64,000 nucleotides of DNA, taken from positions 2,108,001-2,172,000 of the forward strand of contig NZ_CP108101.1 in NCBI RefSeq assembly GCF_036195325.1, in the 5' to 3' direction. This DNA is from Streptomyces sp. NBC_00234 (GTDB taxonomy: Bacteria; Actinomycetota; Actinomycetes; Streptomycetales; Streptomycetaceae). Positions 59,086 through 64,000 of this stretch are shown here, in pieces. The notes below the pieces were generated by a model. That model was given only the letters and a program-made list of their open reading frames with translations. It had not been told where the DNA came from and did no database searches. Numbering within the stretch: the stretch's first letter is position 1; each line of letters starts with the position of its first letter. Made by a program: the position numbers and the translations under genes.

Positions 59086-61505
59086 GCGGTCGTGGTCGGC
59101 TGGCGCTGTGCGCGTTCGCGGCGACGCTGATGGCGTCGGGCGCCCTGCTGCCGCTGGTCGACCCGGCCAACTGGATTCTTCAGGCGGCGCTGCTGCTGGC
59201 CGTCCAGAGCGGAGTGGGAGCCCTGGCGCGCCGGGTGCCCCTGGCGCGGACCCTGACGGTCGCCGCCCAGGCACTGGTCACGCTGGTGCTGGTGACCGTG
59301 GCGTTCGCCAGGGACCAGGCCCTCTTCGGAGTGCTGCCCGGTCCCCAGGCCGTCCAGTGGCTCGCGGAACTGTTCACGGCGGGCGCCGACGACGTCGGCA
59401 AGTACGCGATCCCGGCTCCCGCGACGGACGGCATCCGGCTGATGCTGGTCGGCGGAGTGCTGCTGATCGGTCTCCTGGTGGACGCCCTCGCGGTGACCTT
59501 CCGCAGTGCGGCCCCTGCCGGGCTGCCGCTGCTCGCGCTCTACTCGGTCGCCGCCGGGCTGGCCGACGGCGGAGCGGGCTGGCTCTGGTTCCTTCTCGCG
59601 GCCTCCGGCTACCTGCTGTTGCTGCTGGCCGAGGGCCGCAACCGGCTCTCCCAGTGGGGGCGGGTCTTCGGCGGTGCGACCAGATCGTCGGGCGGTCTGG
59701 CCGCCGGCATCGCGGATTCGGGCGGGCGGGCGCTCGCTTCGGTCCGGACCGGCCGGCGCATCGGGGCACTGACGCTCGGTATCGCACTGGTCGTTCCGGC
59801 GGCGTTGCCCGCTCTCGACAGCGGGCTCCTGGCCGGCTCGGGCACGGGCTCGGGAAGGGGCGGCGGCGGAGGCACCATCTCCGCGGTCAACCCCCTGGTC
59901 TCGCTCCAGAACAACCTGAACCAGCCGGAGGACCGGGAGGTGATGTCGTATCGCACCAATTCCGGAGCCCCGGACGACTTCTATCTGCGGATCCTCGCCC
60001 TGGACCAGTTCAACGGAGCGGAGTGGCGGCCTTCGACCCGCCGGCTGACCGATGTACCGGGACGCCTCCCGGAGCCCGCCGGTCTGAAGCCGGGTGTCGC
60101 CGTCACGGAGATCAGGACGAACCTCTCCGCGTCGCCCTCGTACCAGCAGACCTATCTGCCGCTGCCCTACCCGGCGACCGAGGTGAAGATCGGCGGGCGC
60201 TGGCGGTACGAGCCCGAGGGCCGCACCCTCGTCGGGGACGACGGCCAGACGACGGGCAATGCGCAGTACGAGGTCAGCAGCCTGGTGGTGCGGCCGACCG
60301 CGGACCAGCTGGCATCGGCGGGCCCACCGCCGTCCGACCTGGCGCGTGAGTACACGAAGGTGCCCGATTCGCTGCCGGACGTCGTCCGCCGGACCGCGGC
60401 CAAGGTGACGCAGGGCTCGGCCAACGCGTACGAGATGGCCGTCGCACTCCAGGACTGGTTCGCATCGGAGGGCGGCTTCACCTACGACACGACGGTGACT
60501 TCCGGGACGGGCACGGCGGCGATCGGCCGGTTCCTCAGGGACAAGCAGGGCTTCTGCGTCCACTTCTCGTTCACGATGGCCGCGATGGCGCGGACCCTGG
60601 GCATTCCGGCCCGGGTCGCGGTGGGCTTCACCCCGGGGACGTTCAAGTCGAACGGCTCGGTGTCCGTCGGGCTGCGGGACGCCCATGCCTGGCCCGAGCT
60701 GTACTTCGAGGGTGTGGGGTGGACGCGCTTCGAGCCGACTCCGACCCGGGGCAGCACTCCTTCGTACACCCTCCCGGATGCCCCTTCGGGCAGTACGAAC
60801 GATCCGGCTCAGCCGTCGGCGGGTGCTTCGGAGGCTCCGTCGGCCGCCCCGTCCGCCTCGCAGAATTGCCCGGAGCAGCTGCGCCGACAGGGTGAGTGCG
60901 GTCCCTCGGCCCTTCCCGGCGCGGCGGGTCCCACCGATCCGGGGACTCCGGCCGGCACCGTGCTGCTGCTGGGCCTCGCCGCCGCGCTCGTCCTGGCGCT
61001 GCCCCTGGTGCCTCTGCTCTGGCGGACCCGTGCCCGCGGGCGCAGGTTGAATTCCTCCCCGGGCCGTACGCCCGGAGACGCCATGGCCCGGACCTTGGCG
61101 GCCTGGCGGGAGCTCACGGACACGGCCTGGGACCATGGCATCCCGCCGGACGATTCGCAGACGCCGCGCAAGGCGGCGGCACGCATCGTGCGGCTGGGCG
61201 GGCTGGACGGCGCCGCGGGGGCCTCGGCCCACCGGGTGGCAGGTGCGGTCGAACAGGTGCTGTACGCCCCGCAGCCGCAGGCGGCCACGGGCCTCGCCGA
61301 GGACGTGCTGGCCGTCCGGTCCGCTCTGCGGGCCTCCGTCGGCCGGACGACCCGGCTCCGTGCGACGATCGCGCCCCGTTCGGCCGTACGGGTGGTGTGG
61401 TCGGCTTCGGAGCGCTGGACGGCGCTCGTCCTCAGGTGGACGGAGCGCCCGGGGCGCGACCGGTGGGCCGGGCGGTTCCGCCGGTTCTCCCGCCAGCAGG
61501 GCTGA
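59082..61505 (+). CDS. Transglutaminase-like membrane protein (TgpA/DUF3488)
   Basis: 807 aa from ATG 59082, which overlaps the DUF58 stop (ATGA); ATG 59076 is possible. The N-terminal half has about six transmembrane segments (DUF3488). The extracellular transglutaminase domain has Cys492 in QGFCVHFSF and His535 in DAHAWPE. The third catalytic position reads FEPTP with Glu551 where many homologues have Asp. One more transmembrane helix (GTVLLLGLAAALVLALPLVPLLW) precedes a cytoplasmic DUF4129-like tail. Likely cuts or crosslinks cell-surface peptides; the substrate is unknown. Confidence 0.93.
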   Translation: MSGRGRLALCAFAATLMASGALLPLVDPANWILQAALLLAVQSGVGALARRVPLARTLTVAAQALVTLVLVTVAFARDQALFGVLPGPQAVQWLAELFTAGADDVGKYAIPAPATDGIRLMLVGGVLLIGLLVDALAVTFRSAAPAGLPLLALYSVAAGLADGGAGWLWFLLAASGYLLLLLAEGRNRLSQWGRVFGGATRSSGGLAAGIADSGGRALASVRTGRRIGALTLGIALVVPAALPALDSGLLAGSGTGSGRGGGGGTISAVNPLVSLQNNLNQPEDREVMSYRTNSGAPDDFYLRILALDQFNGAEWRPSTRRLTDVPGRLPEPAGLKPGVAVTEIRTNLSASPSYQQTYLPLPYPATEVKIGGRWRYEPEGRTLVGDDGQTTGNAQYEVSSLVVRPTADQLASAGPPPSDLAREYTKVPDSLPDVVRRTAAKVTQGSANAYEMAVALQDWFASEGGFTYDTTVTSGTGTAAIGRFLRDKQGFCVHFSFTMAAMARTLGIPARVAVGFTPGTFKSNGSVSVGLRDAHAWPELYFEGVGWTRFEPTPTRGSTPSYTLPDAPSGSTNDPAQPSAGASEAPSAAPSASQNCPEQLRRQGECGPSALPGAAGPTDPGTPAGTVLLLGLAAALVLALPLVPLLWRTRARGRRLNSSPGRTPGDAMARTLAAWRELTDTAWDHGIPPDDSQTPRKAAARIVRLGGLDGAAGASAHRVAGAVEQVLYAPQPQAATGLAEDVLAVRSALRASVGRTTRLRATIAPRSAVRVVWSASERWTALVLRWTERPGRDRWAGRFRRFSRQQG

Positions 61506-61512
61506 GCGGAGC

Positions 61513-61538
61513 CTGCGCCCCGGGATCCCGGGGCGCAG
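61513..61538 (+). terminator. Terminator after transglutaminase gene
   Basis: CTGCGCCCCGGGA is followed immediately by its exact complement (61526-61538). It starts 7 bases past the stop codon. Confidence 0.7.
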
Positions 61539-61633
61539 CCAGGCTGGGCGGGGACGGGGCCCGGCCTGCGGGCCGGACCTCGGCACGCAGGCTGCGCACG
61601 GGAACGGGCAGGGAACAGGCACGGACAGGGAAC

Positions 61634-61673
61634 GGGTGAGGGGCGGTCGCAGAAATGCGACCGCCCCTCACCC
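61634..61673. terminator. 18-bp terminator with GAAA loop
   Basis: GGGTGAGGGGCGGTCGCA at 61634-61651 pairs perfectly with 61656-61673 over a stable GAAA tetraloop. It lies downstream of the minus-strand DUF3040 gene and can serve both directions. Confidence 0.88.
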
Positions 61674-61734
61674 ATAAGTGTCTGGCGTCATGTTCTTCGG
61701 TCCGGGCCGGTTTTCTCCCGGGGGCCGGACGTAC

Positions 61735-62133
61735 TTATTGGCCCTGTTCGTCGCGGCGGCGCTGCCACCGCTGCTCGATCCGGTTCATCATCGACCGGCG
61801 CTGCTTGGGCTGTCGGCGTTCGCCTGCGCCCCCGCTCCCGGCCGGCTGTTGTTCCCCGGGCTTGGGTGCTTTGCGCCACCCAGTGACCGCGAGCACCGCA
61901 CAGCCCAGCATGACGAGGAACCCCACCACGCTGATCCAGATCTGCTGGGCGACCATTCCGGCCATGAGGAGCGCGATACCCACCAGAAAGCCAGCGACCG
62001 CCTGGTAGACCCGTCGCCGGGTGTACGTACGCAGCCCGCTTCCCTCAAGCGCTGTCGCGAACTTGGGATCTTCGGCGTACAGCGCTCGCTCCATCTGCTC
62101 GAGCATTCGCTGCTCGTGCTCCGAGAGCGGCAC
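61735..62133 (-). CDS. DUF3040 membrane protein
   Basis: 132 aa from GTG 62133. The N-terminus MPLSEHEQRMLEQMERALYAEDPKFA is the DUF3040 signature. Two transmembrane segments follow (VYQAVAGFLVGIALLMAGMVAQ and WISVVGFLVMLGCAVLAVTG). The basic C-terminus (QRRSMMNRIEQRWQRRRDE) is cytoplasmic. The family is actinobacterial and of unknown function. Confidence 0.92.
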   Translation of the reverse strand: MPLSEHEQRMLEQMERALYAEDPKFATALEGSGLRTYTRRRVYQAVAGFLVGIALLMAGMVAQQIWISVVGFLVMLGCAVLAVTGWRKAPKPGEQQPAGSGGAGERRQPKQRRSMMNRIEQRWQRRRDEQGQ

Positions 62134-62435
62134 GGAGTCCTCCTAGTCGTCGGCCGCGGGGGGCGACCGGTATGCGGCCCTTCCAGGATAGGCAGGGATT
62201 CGCCCCCGTGAAACCCGCCCTGTAGCCATTAACCAGTCCGGACCGCCATGTCGGTTCGTCTGCTGAGGCGTAGATTCCCCGACGTCCGATCCGTCATGCC
62301 GAATGGTGTCACCCGATCATACGGGGCCGGAGCCCTGAACGGGTGCCCGGAGCCGTACTCCGTCTGCAGCTGCGTTGCTGATCAGCCGCGCTCCGGCCAC
62401 CCGGCGGCCACCCCCGGCAGCCTCCCCGCCGCGCT
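62134..62435. other. Gene-free stretch between DUF3040 and methyltransferase genes
   Basis: About 300 bases, somewhat AT-richer near 62215-62330 (for example TAGCCATTAACCAG). It should hold the DUF3040 promoter and the methyltransferase terminator. I see no strong hairpin or gene. Confidence 0.5.
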
Positions 62436-63194
62436 TCAGGCGCGCTTCTCGCCCAGAACGTGCAGCTGGGTCGCGACGGCGTGGAAGGACGGCAGTTCGG
62501 CCACGGCGGCCTCCAGCTTGAGAAGTGCCTCGACCGCACCCGGTTCGGTGTCCACCAGGACGCCGGGAACGAGGTCGGCGAAGACCCGTACGCCGTGGAC
62601 CGCTCCCACCTCCATGCCGGCGGCCCCGACCAGCTCGGTGAGCTGGTCGGCGCTGAAGCGCCGGGGTACGGGGTCGCCCTCGCCCCAGCGGCCCGCCGGG
62701 TCGGTCAGCGCGTGCCGGGCCTCGGTGAAGTGCCCGGCGAGTGCCCGTGCCAGGACGGCCCCGCCGAGACCGGCGGCCAGCAGGCTGAGCGCGCCGGACG
62801 GACGGAGCGCGTCGACCGCGTTCCGTACGCCCTCGGCGGGGTCGTCCACGTACTCAAGGACGCCGTGGCACAGCACCGCGTCGTAGGCGCCGGGCTCCAC
62901 CACGTCGAACAGGCCGAGGATGTCTCCCTGGACCCCCTTGACCCGTTCGGCCACGCCGTCCTCGGCGGCACGGCGCTCCAGCGCGAAGAGCGCGTTGGGG
63001 CTGGGGTCGACGACGGTGACCCGGTGGCCGAGCCGGGCGACGGGCACCGCGAAGTTGCCGGTGCCGCCACCGGTGTCCAGGACGTCCAGGGTGTCCCTGC
63101 CAGTCGCCTTGACCCGACGGTCGAGAGCGTCCTTCAGGACCTCCCAGACCACGGCGGTACGGAGGGAGGCGCGGGGGCGCGGCTGGTCCGACAC
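62436..63194 (-). CDS. SAM-dependent methyltransferase
   Basis: 252 aa from GTG 63194, with GAGGAG 9 bases upstream. Motif I is DVLDTGGGTGNFAVPVA at about 37-53, the acidic motif II VTVVDPSP follows, and YDAVLCHGVLEYVDDP is motif post-II. It is a class-I methyltransferase of UbiE/SmtA type. The substrate is unknown. It follows the HEPN-like gene on the same strand. Confidence 0.92.
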   Translation of the reverse strand: MSDQPRPRASLRTAVVWEVLKDALDRRVKATGRDTLDVLDTGGGTGNFAVPVARLGHRVTVVDPSPNALFALERRAAEDGVAERVKGVQGDILGLFDVVEPGAYDAVLCHGVLEYVDDPAEGVRNAVDALRPSGALSLLAAGLGGAVLARALAGHFTEARHALTDPAGRWGEGDPVPRRFSADQLTELVGAAGMEVGAVHGVRVFADLVPGVLVDTEPGAVEALLKLEAAVAELPSFHAVATQLHVLGEKRA

Positions 63195-63295
63195 GGCAGT
63201 TGACTCCTCGGCACGGTGCCGCCACGGACGGCGGAGCGTGAACAGTGCAGGTGGTACGGGTCCGCCCACCCTATTGCCTCGCGCCGCCGTCCCGG

Positions 63296-63823
63296 TCACC
63301 CCGCTTCGGCCCGCCCGTTTCTCGGTTGGGGAAGCACCGGCTGGAGCACCAGCAGCCGCTCGACCAGCCGCAGGAACATGGCGGCGTCGCGCAGCAGATC
63401 GTCGGCGTCACGGCTGGTGGCGGCGCCCGGTATGCCGGCTTCGGCGCGGGCCCTGCGCACGGCCCCCGAGGCGAACAGGGCGCTCCATTCGGTGAGCTCC
63501 GGGGCTATTTCCGGCAGCACCTCCCAGGCGCTCCGGATCCGCTCCCGGCGCCGCCTGCTGGTCTCGGGGCGGCCACGGGCCGCGAGCACGGCCGCGGCGG
63601 TGCGCAGCGCGGCCAGGTGGGCGGTGGCGTACCGCTCGTTGGGTACGTCGAGCACGGCGGCCTCGTCAAGGCCGCCTCGGGCCTTGGCGAGCAGATCGAG
63701 GGCGGCGGGCGGCGCCGTGGCCCGGCGCACTACGGGGTGGACGTCGCTTGCCGGACCGGTCGGTGAGGGGGCAGGGCTGCCTGGGCGGCGCCGCGGGGCG
63801 GCTGCTGCGGACGAGCTGGCCAT
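63296..63823 (-). CDS. SAV_6107-type HEPN-domain protein
   Basis: 175 aa from ATG 63823 with AGGAGG upstream. After a Pro/Ala-rich head, residues 38-150 are helical: ALDLLAKARGGLDEAAVLDVPNERYATAHLAALRTAAAVLAAR and DADDLLRDAAMFLRLVERLL resemble HEPN four-helix bundles of the actinobacterial SAV_6107 family. The RNase-type R-x4-6-H motif of toxic HEPN proteins is not evident. Function unknown. Confidence 0.85.
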   Translation of the reverse strand: MASSSAAAAPRRRPGSPAPSPTGPASDVHPVVRRATAPPAALDLLAKARGGLDEAAVLDVPNERYATAHLAALRTAAAVLAARGRPETSRRRRERIRSAWEVLPEIAPELTEWSALFASGAVRRARAEAGIPGAATSRDADDLLRDAAMFLRLVERLLVLQPVLPQPRNGRAEAG

Positions 63824-63923
63824 GACGAACCTCCTGTCGTCGCGTGACGGCTTCGTGGCCGTCTGTATCCATGGTGACGGCCGCCACTGACAATTCCGGT
63901 CGATACCTCTCTGACCTGGCCTT

Positions 63924-63952
63924 TTGCTTCGATCGCGAGTTCGGGCTAGATT
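63924..63952 (+). promoter_or_regulatory. Promoter of the right-edge gene
   Basis: TTGCTT at 63924-63929, a 17-base spacer and TAGATT at 63947-63952 match Streptomyces vegetative promoters. Transcription would start inside the operator that follows. Confidence 0.6.
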
Positions 63953-63957
63953 TTTGC

Positions 63958-63971
63958 ACTGACCAGTCAGT
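63958..63971. promoter_or_regulatory. TetR-type operator
   Basis: ACTGAC-CA-GTCAGT is a perfect 6-bp inverted repeat at the predicted transcription start. The motif is typical of TetR-family operators before exporter or regulator genes. Confidence 0.6.
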
Positions 63972-63988
63972 TCAAAAGGGGAGGGTCT

Positions 63989-64000
63989 GTGGACAGCCCG
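63989..64000 (+). CDS. First codons of a plus-strand gene (cut by window edge)
   Basis: GTG GAC AGC CCG follows AGGGGAGGG at a good ribosome-site distance and the promoter/operator above. Only four codons are inside, so no product can be named. Confidence 0.45.

Noticed and set aside
58422-61622. A 1066-codon open frame antisense to the DUF58/transglutaminase genes
   Set aside because: Arg/Gly/Pro-rich shadow opposite two genes with clear catalytic motifs; no ribosome site.

Overview
The window is chromosomal DNA from a Streptomyces-type actinomycete. The evidence is very high GC with strong third-position GC, frequent GTG starts, Tat and Sec secreted enzymes, and two conserved blocks in the gene order known from Streptomyces: a histidine operon and the division/cell-wall (dcw) cluster with ftsZ, sepF, sepG and divIVA. 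From memory the order parallels S. coelicolor SCO2046-SCO2100; this was not checked against a database. I see no mobile element, CRISPR array, rRNA or tRNA gene.

Region 1 (1-10 kb): the N-terminal part of a large LuxR-type ATPase regulator (cut by the left edge), a secreted polyester hydrolase/cutinase of the PET-hydrolase type, then the operon hisD-hisC-hisB-(55-aa membrane protein)-hisH-priA-ridA-hisF. Its genes overlap by 1-4 bases except between the 55-aa gene and hisH, where there is a 9-base gap. Divergent from hisD is a membrane protein with a repetitive, probably beta-helical body.

Region 2 (10-33 kb): housekeeping and envelope genes. These include a LON-substrate-domain protein, a YbaK deacylase, an ABC transporter pair, an NYN-domain protein, a 60-aa hydrophilic protein, DNA polymerase III alpha (dnaE), a DUF2252 protein, a membrane protein next to a DsbA-like thiol protein, the Tat-exported phosphatase PhoD, an M43 metalloprotease, a dienelactone-hydrolase-like enzyme, an MscS channel, a CPA1 antiporter, and lspA-rluD-GNAT.

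Region 3 (33-37 kb): a DksA-like protein with a lysine/alanine-rich tail, and divergently ileS. ileS follows a readable translational T-box riboswitch and encodes a type-2 IleRS whose HIGH motif is replaced by the GXHH form linked to very high mupirocin resistance.

Region 4 (37-56 kb): the dcw cluster on the minus strand, transcribed rsmH-ftsL-ftsI-murE-murF-mraY-murD-ftsW-murG-ftsQ-ftsZ-pgeF-yggS-sepF-sepG-divIVA. It makes lipid II, builds septal peptidoglycan, and assembles the Z-ring and polar growth machinery. mraZ and murC are absent from the window.

Region 5 (56-64 kb): a beta-carbonic anhydrase, a MoxR/DUF58/transglutaminase cassette, a DUF3040 protein, a methyltransferase, an HEPN-like protein, and the first codons of a plus-strand gene behind a promoter with a TetR-type operator. 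The region is mostly conserved core chromosome. The points most worth a second look are the IleRS2/T-box pair, the polyester hydrolase, the 55-aa protein inside the his operon, the Rid protein lacking its arginine, the DksA-like chromatin protein, and several palindromic operator candidates.
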